7,992 nucleotides of DNA, taken from contig PBQB01000006.1 of the NCBI GenBank assembly GCA_002724895.1, positions 1 through 7,992 on the forward strand, read 5' to 3'. Origin of the DNA: Flavobacteriales bacterium (lineage in GTDB: Bacteria; Bacteroidota; Bacteroidia; Flavobacteriales; BACL11). Made by a program: the position numbers and the translations under genes. Position 1 is the first letter of the stretch. The number at the start of each line of letters is the position of its first letter. Below are positions 1 through 6,953 of the stretch, piece by piece. The notes under the pieces are model-generated. The model was not told where the DNA came from. It did not search any database and worked only from the letters and a program-made list of their open reading frames with translations.

Positions 1-1
1 C

Positions 2-202
2 GGATCAAACGGTGTTGTTCATGTAATAGATGCTGTTCTTATTCCTTCAACATCTAATACTTATAATGTCTCAATAATAGAAAATGATGAATACTTGTAT
101 TCAGTAAATATTTTAGGTAAGTATATTAAAAATAAACATAATAATCAGCTTGTATTAGATGTTTATAAAAGTGGTAATGTCATAAAAAGATACATCAAAT
201 AA
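2..202 (+). CDS. Fasciclin-domain protein, C-terminal end (5' truncated by window)
   Basis: The reading frame is open from the window edge and gives 66 residues before TAA. Residues 1-14 (GSNGVVHVIDAVLIP) are the hallmark end of a fasciclin (FAS1) domain, an extracellular adhesion-type fold. The next 50 residues are not part of FAS1. They contain LYSVNILGKYI (32-42) and LDVYKSGNVIKRYIK (52-66), which resemble the end of a type A C-terminal sorting domain of the Bacteroidetes type IX secretion system (a 'v..iLGk.i' strand followed by an 'sG..iKk.ik' strand). I infer secretion or cell-surface attachment. The SDR gene starts 9 bp after the stop, so the two are probably in one operon. The FAS1 call is firm. 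The sorting-tail call is moderate because the tail is short and the usual N-terminal strand of the sorting domain is not evident. Confidence 0.85.
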   Translation, partial: GSNGVVHVIDAVLIPSTSNTYNVSIIENDEYLYSVNILGKYIKNKHNNQLVLDVYKSGNVIKRYIK

Positions 203-211
203 GTTACCTCT

Positions 212-880
212 ATGAAAAAAATACTGCTTATAGGAGCTTCAAGCTCAGTCGCAATAGACCTGTATGATAAGTATAACAAAAACTATGAATTTATTAGAAT
301 GAGTAGAACTCCTACTCATTCTGATATTAATGATTTTAATTTATTTGATACCAATACATATTACAAAAGTGATTGTAAATATGATGGTTTGGTATACTTT
401 CCAGGTACTATAAATCTAAAAAACTTTTCTAGTCTATCAATTGAAGATTTCAAAAATGACTATAACATTAATTTTTTAGGTTTAGTTCAAGCTCTACAAT
501 TTTATTTACCAAGCTTTAATAATGGAGCATCTTGTGTCTTTTTTAGTACAACTGCTAATAAAAATGGGATGCCTTTTCATTCTTCTGTTTCGTCTGTGAA
601 ATCTGCAATTGTAGGTTTGACAAAATCTTTAGCAGCTGAGTGGGCGCCAAAATATCGTGTTAATTGTATTTCTCCATCAATTTTTGAAAGTAATATGTCC
701 TCAAAAATTTTAAGATCTGAAAGAATAAAAGAAAGAATTTCTAATAATCATCCTTTAAAAAGATATGGATCCTCAAATGATATTTCTGAAATGGTTAATT
801 TTTTAATTTCTGAAAAATCTTCATGGATCACTGGTCAAGATATTTTTGTTGATGGAGGAATGTCTAATATTAAATTGTAG
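212..880 (+). CDS. Atypical SDR-family oxidoreductase lacking the catalytic Tyr
   Basis: This 222-residue protein has the Rossmann-fold layout of classical short-chain dehydrogenases/reductases, close to but slightly under the usual 250. The N-terminal glycine motif is degenerate: G8-ASSS-VA, with small residues at the second and third Gly positions. The NAG-like segment reads YFPG (62-65). Asn87 in INFLG matches the active-site Asn, and Ser112/Thr113 match the catalytic Ser region. The YxxxK motif is VSSVK, so Val126 replaces the catalytic Tyr while Lys130 is kept. The C-terminal ITGQDIFVDGGMS (206-218) is the classical SDR ending. I recall relatives with a similar '(A/S)SVxxxK' segment, so the change may define a subfamily rather than a local mutation. 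Its TAG stop overlaps the GTG of the next gene, which argues for coupled expression. Substrate is unknown. It may be a non-catalytic or differently catalytic NAD(P)-binding protein. Confidence 0.9.
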   Translation: MKKILLIGASSSVAIDLYDKYNKNYEFIRMSRTPTHSDINDFNLFDTNTYYKSDCKYDGLVYFPGTINLKNFSSLSIEDFKNDYNINFLGLVQALQFYLPSFNNGASCVFFSTTANKNGMPFHSSVSSVKSAIVGLTKSLAAEWAPKYRVNCISPSIFESNMSSKILRSERIKERISNNHPLKRYGSSNDISEMVNFLISEKSSWITGQDIFVDGGMSNIKL

Positions 881-1380
881 TGAAAGAAATTTTAGTAAAT
901 GATATAATGCAAAAAAATTATAGATATCTACTAACTGAACCTATGGGCCAAAATTTCCAGTCTGATTTTCATCCACAATTAACTCCAAAAGAAATGCTTG
1001 AATTGGGAGTTTTTGGTGGTAAATATATGAATGATTGCTATGATGAATTTCCTGTATCATGGTTTGAAAACGCAAAAATATCTACAACTAAAAATATTCA
1101 GTTAAATTATTTTAAGGTTCAAGCCTCGCTTCCCTTGTCACATTGGAGAGAGAAGGGGTGGATTTATAATGATGATCCAAGAGGCTGGTTTCAATGGTAT
1201 TGTAGATATTTCATGGGTAGAAGAATCCTTGATGAAGATACTAGACAAATTAAAAGGTGGAAAGCAATAAAAAGACACTTAGGTGCCGTTATAAAGAATT
1301 GTAAATCTTTGGACTTAGAATGTAGGAAGAAGCAAAGACAAGCATTATTACATTGGGCATATGATTCAAGATTAGTATAA
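880..1380 (+). CDS. Conserved uncharacterised Trp/Arg-rich protein
   Basis: I recognise this protein only as a conserved hypothetical of flavobacteria and do not know its function. From the GTG at 880 it is 166 residues. An ATG at 907 (giving MQKNYRYLLTEP) is an equally good start and removes nine residues. The GTG overlaps the SDR stop by one base (TAGTG). The protein is soluble, with no signal or membrane segment. It has seven Trp, a striking central block DPRGWFQWYCRYFMGRR (99-115), then a basic helix-like stretch RQIKRWKAIKRH (122-133), and ends in a probably helical KKQRQALLHWAYDSR (150-164). There are four Cys (53, 108, 141, 148), not in a zinc-ribbon arrangement. The aromatic plus basic make-up would suit nucleic-acid, nucleotide or cofactor binding, but that is inference. 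It lies between an SDR and a flavin reductase with no gaps, so a shared redox or photoprotection role is likely. Confidence 0.88.
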   Translation: MKEILVNDIMQKNYRYLLTEPMGQNFQSDFHPQLTPKEMLELGVFGGKYMNDCYDEFPVSWFENAKISTTKNIQLNYFKVQASLPLSHWREKGWIYNDDPRGWFQWYCRYFMGRRILDEDTRQIKRWKAIKRHLGAVIKNCKSLDLECRKKQRQALLHWAYDSRLV

Positions 1381-2028
1381 ATGTATTTAGATAAAAGTGC
1401 AATTAAAAATATTGAAAGAATTAGCAGAATAAATTTAATGAACTCTATTACAGGCATTAAATCAGTTAATCTCATTGGAACAATTGATAAACATAATGTG
1501 ACTAATTTAGGAATATTTAGTTCTATTGTACATATTTCAAGTTCTCCTCCGATATTTGGTTTTTTTGTTAGAACAAATAAAAAAGTTAGAAGAGATACAT
1601 TTGAAAATATTTTATTAAACAATGAATATACAATCAACCATATTCATAAAAGTAGCGTCGATAAATCACATTTTACATCTGCAAAATTTGATAAAGATAT
1701 TTCTGAATTTAAAGTTTGTAATTTTAATGAACAGTATATTGATAATTTCTCAGCTCCATTTGTTGCAGAAAGCCATATTAAAATGGGCTTAAGGTTAAAA
1801 GAAGTTGTAGATTTTAAAAGTAATCCATCAAAGTTAGTTATTGGAGAAATAGAACATATTTTTATTAAGGAAGGATATTTAGATTCCGATAATGTGGTTA
1901 ATTTAGAAAAGAGTAGTTCTGTTTGTGTTGCTGGATTAAATACATACTATTTAGCATCAAAGTTAAAGAAACTATCATATGCTAGAGTTAACGACCTAAA
2001 ACATCAAAAATTTTACAATAAAAAATAG
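1381..2028 (+). CDS. Flavin reductase-like domain protein (FMN-binding split barrel)
   Basis: This 215-residue protein matches the flavin reductase-like family (PF01613-type split barrel), which binds FMN and typically supplies reduced flavin from NAD(P)H. Visible signatures are LMNSITGIKSVNLIGT (19-34), TNLGIFSSIVHISSSPP (41-57), the phosphate-side FFVRTNKKVRRDTFENI (61-77), YTINHI (83-88), HFTSAKF (97-103) and APFVAES (125-131), followed by VIGEIEHIFI and GLNTYY (185-190). The ATG directly follows the TAA of the preceding gene with no gap, and the conserved N-terminus fits this start. Its family homologues in flavobacteria and cyanobacteria are usually uncharacterised. Close to a photolyase-type cluster it could reduce the flavin of a photoreceptor or repair enzyme, but that is inference. 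It ends five bases before the convergent glycosylase gene. Confidence 0.9.
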   Translation: MYLDKSAIKNIERISRINLMNSITGIKSVNLIGTIDKHNVTNLGIFSSIVHISSSPPIFGFFVRTNKKVRRDTFENILLNNEYTINHIHKSSVDKSHFTSAKFDKDISEFKVCNFNEQYIDNFSAPFVAESHIKMGLRLKEVVDFKSNPSKLVIGEIEHIFIKEGYLDSDNVVNLEKSSSVCVAGLNTYYLASKLKKLSYARVNDLKHQKFYNKK

Positions 2029-2033
2029 TTGAA

Positions 2034-2834
2034 TTAATTGTCAGCTAACTTTTGAATACTTGGACAAAACCAGCTTTTTCTTTTATCTGAAGTCATTAGT
2101 GATGACACTTTAATATTCTTCTCAGTTCTTTTTTTTCCATAAACTTCTAATTTAAATTTAGAAACATGAAACGGATTTTTAAAGTCCTTTAATTCAGCTC
2201 CTCCATATTTGAAACTTTTATTCATTATTTTTTTTGTTATTTCTAATAACATATGTCTTTGCATTGTATCAATGTTTTTCCAACTTTCTTCAGGATGAAT
2301 TTTACACTTATACAATACTTCTGATTTTATATAGTTTCCAACTCCTGGAAATAACTTTTGATCTAATAGGATCTTACAAATCTGTCTATTTCCATTTATT
2401 TTTTTGTTTAATAAATTTAGGTGTTCTTCTTTTTTATATAATTCATTTAGAACGTCAATTTTTTTATTATGATTTTCATCAAAGTACTTTTTTGATATAA
2501 TTCTCATTTTACCAAATTTTCTAACATCTTTAAAAAATAATTCTTTAGATTTTGAAAATACTCTAAAATGACAATGTTTAATTAAAATAGTGCTCCATCC
2601 ACCTGTCATTCCCAAGTGAAAGTTAAATATTGAGTTTTCATTAATATTTAAAAATATATTTTTACCTACGGTATATGTTGGAGAGAAATTACTAAGATTA
2701 TTATTTATAAACTTAAACACTTCGTCATATTTTTTTGAGTAGTAGTCAGTAATAATTTCAAACTTTACTTCTTTATTTTCAAAAAAATCATTGTAAAAAT
2801 TAGATGCTATTTTGACTTCTGGACCTTCTGGCAT
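2034..2834 (-). CDS. Fpg/Nei-family DNA glycosylase/AP lyase with zincless finger
   Basis: This 266-residue protein begins MPEGPEV, the diagnostic N-terminus of formamidopyrimidine-DNA glycosylase/endonuclease VIII. After Met removal, Pro2 is the Schiff-base nucleophile and Glu3 the general acid/base. Lys58 (VGKNIF) fits the conserved N-domain lysine. FHLGMTGGW (72-80) and KDVRKFGKMRI (102-112) are family blocks. The helix-two-turn-helix covers about 155-181 (LLDQKLFPGVGNYIKSEVL). The C-terminal finger is unusual: where C-x2-C...C-x2-C is expected there is VYGKKRTEKNIKVSS...DKRKSWFCPSIQK (231-262) with only Cys257. Arg252 lies where the DNA-contacting finger Arg is expected. This resembles the 'zincless finger' of NEIL1-like enzymes. 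Expected role: excision of oxidised bases and strand incision at the lesion. Start is secure. The damage range (8-oxoG or oxidised pyrimidine) cannot be read from sequence, so I give no symbol. Confidence 0.93.
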   Translation of the reverse strand: MPEGPEVKIASNFYNDFFENKEVKFEIITDYYSKKYDEVFKFINNNLSNFSPTYTVGKNIFLNINENSIFNFHLGMTGGWSTILIKHCHFRVFSKSKELFFKDVRKFGKMRIISKKYFDENHNKKIDVLNELYKKEEHLNLLNKKINGNRQICKILLDQKLFPGVGNYIKSEVLYKCKIHPEESWKNIDTMQRHMLLEITKKIMNKSFKYGGAELKDFKNPFHVSKFKLEVYGKKRTEKNIKVSSLMTSDKRKSWFCPSIQKLADN

Positions 2835-2867
2835 TTTTTATTATAAAAGTAATAAATATATTATTTA

Positions 2868-2875
2868 CAAACTAA
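2868..2875 (-). promoter_or_regulatory. Possible weak -7 element for the DNA glycosylase gene
   Basis: On the minus strand this reads TTAGTTTG, one mismatch from the Bacteroidetes -7 consensus TAnnTTTG. It lies 33 bases upstream of the glycosylase ATG, a reasonable distance. I see no convincing -33 TTG at the right spacing, so this is tentative. Confidence 0.25.
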
Positions 2876-2892
2876 ATAAAAGTTAATTTATG

Positions 2893-2900
2893 TAAGTTTG
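2893..2900 (+). promoter_or_regulatory. Bacteroidetes-type -7 promoter element for the M16 peptidase gene
   Basis: TAAGTTTG matches the Bacteroidetes sigma-A -7 consensus TAnnTTTG exactly and sits 24 bases upstream of the ATG at 2925, leaving room for a short leader of roughly 20 nt. The upstream -33 TTG is not clear; the region is simply AT-rich. The element overlaps the alternative in-frame TTG at 2898, which supports the later ATG as the true start. The 90-bp interval 2835-2924 otherwise shows only AT-rich divergent promoter DNA. Confidence 0.55.
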
Positions 2901-2924
2901 CTTTGCAATTTAATTTATAAAATC

Positions 2925-5846
2925 ATGAAAAATACAAAAGCCTTTATTTCCTCTTTTTTAATCGTAATTATTTTAGCTTATTTAGTTATTAGTAATATTG
3001 GTAATAGTAATTACAAATATGACTATTCAACCGTTGAAAATGATCCATTAAATACTTTGATTTATACACTTGATAATGGTTTGAAAATATATATGTCAGT
3101 TAATAATGATGAACCAAGGATTCAGACAAATATCGCAGTTAATACTGGAAGTAAACAAGATCCTTCAGATGCTACAGGTTTAGCTCATTATCTAGAACAT
3201 ATGCTATTCAAGGGTACTTCTGAAATGGGGACTGTAAATTGGAATTCTGAGAAAGGTGTTTTAGAAGATATTTCTGATTTATATGAAATGAGAAGATCTG
3301 TAGTAGATCAAGAAGAAAGAAAGGTTATTTATCACAAAATTGATAGTTTATCATTAATTGCAGCTAATTATGCTGTTCCTAATGAATATGATAAAATGAT
3401 TAGTTCGTTAGGTGCGAAAGGAACAAATGCATATACTTCACTAGAAAGAACCGTTTATGTTAATGATATTCCATCTAATGAACTTGAGAAGTGGCTAATG
3501 ATTGAATCTGAGAGATTTAGTGAATTAGTTTTAAGATTATTTCATACAGAATTAGAAACTGTTTATGAGGAGTTTAACAGAGGTCAAGATAATGATAATA
3601 GACTAGTTTGGTCTACAATGATGAAGAATATGTTTAAGAAACATTCCTATGGAACACAAACAACTATTGGAACAAGTGAACATTTAAAAAATCCATCCAT
3701 GGAAAAAATTCATGAATACTTTAATCAAAGATATGTTCCAAATAACATGGCTATTATTCTAGCTGGAGACCTAGATCCAGATAAAACTGTTGATTTAATA
3801 AAAAAACACTTTGGTAGTTATGTTTCAAAAGATGTTCCTGAATTTATTCCGCCAGTTGAAGATCCTATTGTTGAGCCTGAAATTGTAAATGTTCAAGGAA
3901 GTGATGCTGCTTGGGTTACTGTTGGTTTTAGAATGCCTGGAATTGATCATGAGGATGCTTATTTATTACAATTAATGGATGGATTGTTAAGTAATGGTCA
4001 AGCTGGTCTAATAGATTTAAATTTAGTTAAATCTCAAAAGGTTTTAAATGGATACTCACAATATATGTATGCTAAAGACTATTCTCTATTTCAATTGGTA
4101 GCTAGACCCAGAGAAGGTCAAACTTTAGATGAAGCTAGATCTTTATTGTTAAATGAATTAGAAAAAATAAAAAACGGTGATTTTGAAGAATGGATGATTA
4201 AAGCCGTTGTAAAGAATTTTAAGTTAGATGATTTAAATAGTAATGAATATAATTCTTCTAGAACATATAAAATGACTGATGCATTTATTTTAGATCAAGA
4301 TTGGGAAAAAGTTGTCAATAAATATCAAAGAATGAATGATGTTACTAAACAAGATATAATTGATTTTACAAAAAAGTATTTTTCTAATAATTATATTGTT
4401 GTCAATAAGCTAACTGGAGAGTCTAATAGTATTAAAGTTGAGAAACCTCAAATTAGCACATTACCTATAAATAGAGATACTTCATCTTTGTTCGCTGCAA
4501 AATTTAATTCTATAAAATCTTCTAGATTAACTCCGGTTTATAATGATTATTCTAAAGAAATTACTAAAAAAGACTTATCTTCTAATATTCCACTTTATTA
4601 TGTTAATAATACTTCAAATGAAGTTTTTACCCTAAGTTATATCTTAGATATGGGAGAGTTTAGCGATCTTGAAATGTCTTTAGCGGTTAAATATCTTCAA
4701 TATTTAGGTACTGATCAATATTCTTCTTCGGAAATTGAGAGAGAAATGTATAAGTTAGGTCTTAGTTATAGTGTTAATGTAGCAGAAGAGAGAGTTTATG
4801 TTAGTCTTTCTGGACTGGAAGAATCTTTAGAGGATGGAATTAAATTATTTGAGCATATTTTAAGTAATGTTCAATCTGACCAAATTGCTTATGATAATAT
4901 GGTTCTTGATATGATTAAGCAAAGAGGGAATAATAAATTATCCAAAGGTTATATTTCATATGGAATGAGAGAATATGCGAAATATGGTGATGAATCTCCT
5001 TTTAAACATATGATTAGTTCTAAAGATCTTGAATCTATGGATATAGAAAAATTAGTCAAGAAAATAAAACAACTTACTAGCTATCAACATTATATTTATT
5101 ATTATGGAAAAAAGAATTTGAATGATGTATGTTCTATTATAGAAAAATATCATTTTTCACCAAAAGATCTTCTTCCACTTTTACCACCAAAGAAATTTAA
5201 AGAACTTGATCATAAAGAAAATAATGTTTATTTTACAAATTATGATATGGTACAATCAGAAATATCTATGATTTCTAGAGTTACTAACTACAATCAAGAT
5301 CTTATAGCTCCTGCAAGAATTTTTAATCAATATTTTGGATCTGGTCTTTCATCAATAGTTTTTCAAGAAATTAGAGAGGCAAAAGCTTTAGCATATTCAG
5401 CATACTCATATTTTTCTTCTCCTAGAAAGTTAGATGATTCTCACTATGTGTTTGCATATTTAGGAACACAAGTAGATAAATTAGGTGAAGCTACTGAATC
5501 ACTTTTAGATTTAATGAACAATATGCCAGAAGTACAAGATCAATTTGAAGATGCTAAAACTGCTGCTATGAAGAAAATAGAAACCTCTAGAACTAAAAAA
5601 TCTGATCTTTTTTGGCAATTTTTAGCAGCTAAAAAAATGAATAGAGATTATGATATTAATAGAGATATTTATTCTTCTTTAGAGCAAATGGATATTAATG
5701 AATTGAAGTTATTTTTTGATAATAATATAAAGGGGAGAAATTATACTTTTTGTGTTATTGGAAACCAAAATTTAGTTGATCATAATAAATTGAAAGATAT
5801 TGGCCAATATCAAGAGTTAACTTTAGAGGAAATATTTGGCTATTAA
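2925..5846 (+). CDS. M16-family zinc metallopeptidase, two-repeat form
   Basis: Starting at the ATG at 2925 the protein has 973 residues. An in-frame TTG at 2898 would add nine, but it lies inside the -7 promoter element. Residues 5-27 form a hydrophobic signal or anchor segment with no lipobox Cys, so it is a secreted/periplasmic or inner-membrane-anchored enzyme. The inverted zinc motif is H88-YLE-H92 with Glu91 as catalytic base. The third ligand is probably Glu209 in FHTELETVYEEFNR (206-219). Between them lies an extra, probably helical region (about 107-151) containing GVLEDISDLYEMRRS, typical of long Bacteroidetes M16 proteins as I recall them. RYVPNNMAIILAGDLDPD (about 269-286) is the usual M16 block. 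A second M16 half begins near 530; it lacks HxxEH and carries the R/Y substrate motif region IREAKALAYSAYSYF, as expected for the inactive clamshell half. Expected function: degradation of peptides after translocation. It ends three bases from the convergent envelope gene. Confidence 0.93.
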   Translation: MKNTKAFISSFLIVIILAYLVISNIGNSNYKYDYSTVENDPLNTLIYTLDNGLKIYMSVNNDEPRIQTNIAVNTGSKQDPSDATGLAHYLEHMLFKGTSEMGTVNWNSEKGVLEDISDLYEMRRSVVDQEERKVIYHKIDSLSLIAANYAVPNEYDKMISSLGAKGTNAYTSLERTVYVNDIPSNELEKWLMIESERFSELVLRLFHTELETVYEEFNRGQDNDNRLVWSTMMKNMFKKHSYGTQTTIGTSEHLKNPSMEKIHEYFNQRYVPNNMAIILAGDLDPDKTVDLIKKHFGSYVSKDVPEFIPPVEDPIVEPEIVNVQGSDAAWVTVGFRMPGIDHEDAYLLQLMDGLLSNGQAGLIDLNLVKSQKVLNGYSQYMYAKDYSLFQLVARPREGQTLDEARSLLLNELEKIKNGDFEEWMIKAVVKNFKLDDLNSNEYNSSRTYKMTDAFILDQDWEKVVNKYQRMNDVTKQDIIDFTKKYFSNNYIVVNKLTGESNSIKVEKPQISTLPINRDTSSLFAAKFNSIKSSRLTPVYNDYSKEITKKDLSSNIPLYYVNNTSNEVFTLSYILDMGEFSDLEMSLAVKYLQYLGTDQYSSSEIEREMYKLGLSYSVNVAEERVYVSLSGLEESLEDGIKLFEHILSNVQSDQIAYDNMVLDMIKQRGNNKLSKGYISYGMREYAKYGDESPFKHMISSKDLESMDIEKLVKKIKQLTSYQHYIYYYGKKNLNDVCSIIEKYHFSPKDLLPLLPPKKFKELDHKENNVYFTNYDMVQSEISMISRVTNYNQDLIAPARIFNQYFGSGLSSIVFQEIREAKALAYSAYSYFSSPRKLDDSHYVFAYLGTQVDKLGEATESLLDLMNNMPEVQDQFEDAKTAAMKKIETSRTKKSDLFWQFLAAKKMNRDYDINRDIYSSLEQMDINELKLFFDNNIKGRNYTFCVIGNQNLVDHNKLKDIGQYQELTLEEIFGY

Positions 5847-5866
5847 TATTTAAAAACTTAATCCAA
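5836..5866. terminator. Weak bidirectional hairpin at the convergent M16 / PagL-like junction
   Basis: TTGG + ATTAA pairs with TTAAT + CCAA, giving nine base pairs with a two-base CT bulge on one side and an 11-base loop. It is centred on the 3-bp gap between two convergent stops and overlaps both coding ends. It is A/T-dominated and not followed by a clear U tract, so a terminator role is only suggestive. Confidence 0.2.
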
Positions 5867-6953
5867 TTGAGAGTTGCATGAAATCCGCTACATGTCTGTG
5901 TGCTTTTATATGTAGACCAACAAATATATTTTTGACTAATATATATTTAATTCCATATTTTTGATAAAATACATCATTAACTTTAACTTTATCATATATA
6001 TAGGGCCCAATTTTTTGACTAAATCTAAATTTTCCTAATAGGAATTCATGACCAATTAAGATTCCACTTCTAACAATCTCTAGTTTATTTAGTTTTTGAT
6101 TACTTATTTCCAATGTTTTGTCTAGAGTGAATTCAAGATCTATTGTTAGTGCATTTGTTCTACTAATTTGTTTACTATAGCTACTATTTAAGCCAAAAAC
6201 TGGATAATATTTTGCATCTTCAAGAACTTTTTTTGGAAAATATGAAAAAGAAATATCATATCTTTTTTCTTTAATTCCTGTATATCTTTCTTTTTTTCTT
6301 TCTATTAATTTAAATTCTTCTGAGTTATGTTCAATACCTAATCCAATTGTTGGATAATTAATTCCTTTATTTGGTTGTTTTATACCTCCATTAGAGATAT
6401 GGTTATAATTACAAGAAAGAATAATTTTATTTTTTTTGTTTATTTTTTTTTCAATCGATATAGATAATTGTGTATATATGTTTAATCGAAGACTATATGA
6501 CAAGTTATAGGGGTTATTTGCTTCATGGTATGGTTTTGAGTTGTATGATGGTCCTGATGTAATTTTAAATAAAAAATTAACATCATTACTTATTTTAAAT
6601 GATGGAGCAACAAATCCCCCTAAATTTATACCATGTCCTAAAATTTCATTGTTATCAAAATCAAAATATGAAATAAGTATTCCTACTTTAGGGTAGCAAT
6701 TACATAACTCCCAAGTTTTCTTACTATTCTTTAACCAATTTAGGTTTAATTCTACTCCTTTTGGATAAGAATTTTTTATTGATCTAATTTCTTGGGAATG
6801 TATTATAATATAACCATATTGAGATTTTATTGAGTATGAAAATATATTATTTATATTTTTTTCAGATAGATTGTTTATTGCATTTGCATTATAAAAATTT
6901 AATATCACTAATAATAAAATAAATTTTTTAACTAAGAAATTAAGAAATTGCAT
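5850..6953 (-). CDS. PagL / acyloxyacyl hydrolase-like outer-membrane protein
   Basis: I choose the ATG at 6953 (367 residues) over an in-frame TTG at 6983, because MQFLNFLVKKFILLLVILNFYNANA then forms a clean signal peptide ending in an Ala-x-Ala site near residue 25. The mature protein alternates polar and hydrophobic residues like a beta barrel and ends in ...SIGLSF, with the C-terminal Phe typical of outer-membrane proteins. The segment NYNHISNGGIKQPNKGIN (182-199) matches the active-site region of lipid A deacylase PagL: His185 and Ser187 form the HxSN motif. The acidic triad residue of Pseudomonas PagL (14 residues after the His) falls on Asn199 here. The likely role is removal of an acyl chain from lipid A, if active. 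At about 370 residues it is roughly twice the size of PagL, so extra strands or domains are present after about 215. The gene overlaps the end of the 79-residue gene by 14 bp. Confidence 0.8.
   Translation of the reverse strand: MQFLNFLVKKFILLLVILNFYNANAINNLSEKNINNIFSYSIKSQYGYIIIHSQEIRSIKNSYPKGVELNLNWLKNSKKTWELCNCYPKVGILISYFDFDNNEILGHGINLGGFVAPSFKISNDVNFLFKITSGPSYNSKPYHEANNPYNLSYSLRLNIYTQLSISIEKKINKKNKIILSCNYNHISNGGIKQPNKGINYPTIGLGIEHNSEEFKLIERKKERYTGIKEKRYDISFSYFPKKVLEDAKYYPVFGLNSSYSKQISRTNALTIDLEFTLDKTLEISNQKLNKLEIVRSGILIGHEFLLGKFRFSQKIGPYIYDKVKVNDVFYQKYGIKYILVKNIFVGLHIKAHRHVADFMQLSIGLSF

Noticed and set aside
1191..1637. 148-codon minus-strand open frame opposite the Trp/Arg-rich protein and flavin reductase genes
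   Set aside because: It lies antisense across two genes with strong family or compositional evidence and has no recognisable motif; its length is explained by codon bias of the sense genes.
2015..2060. Possible terminator hairpin at the convergent flavin reductase / glycosylase junction
   Set aside because: Only a five-base stem with a G-U pair (AGTTG / CAGCT) and a ten-base loop is found, with no clear U tract; not distinguishable from chance.
2234..2500. 88-codon plus-strand open frame inside the DNA glycosylase gene
   Set aside because: It is antisense to the helix-two-turn-helix coding region of a clear Fpg/Nei gene; its hydrophobic, Phe/Leu-rich product is typical of a shadow frame in AT-rich DNA.
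2898..2908. Small inverted repeat TTGC-TTT-GCAA next to the peptidase promoter
   Set aside because: Four-base arms with a three-base loop are too short to support an operator, and part of it is simply the TTTG of the -7 element.
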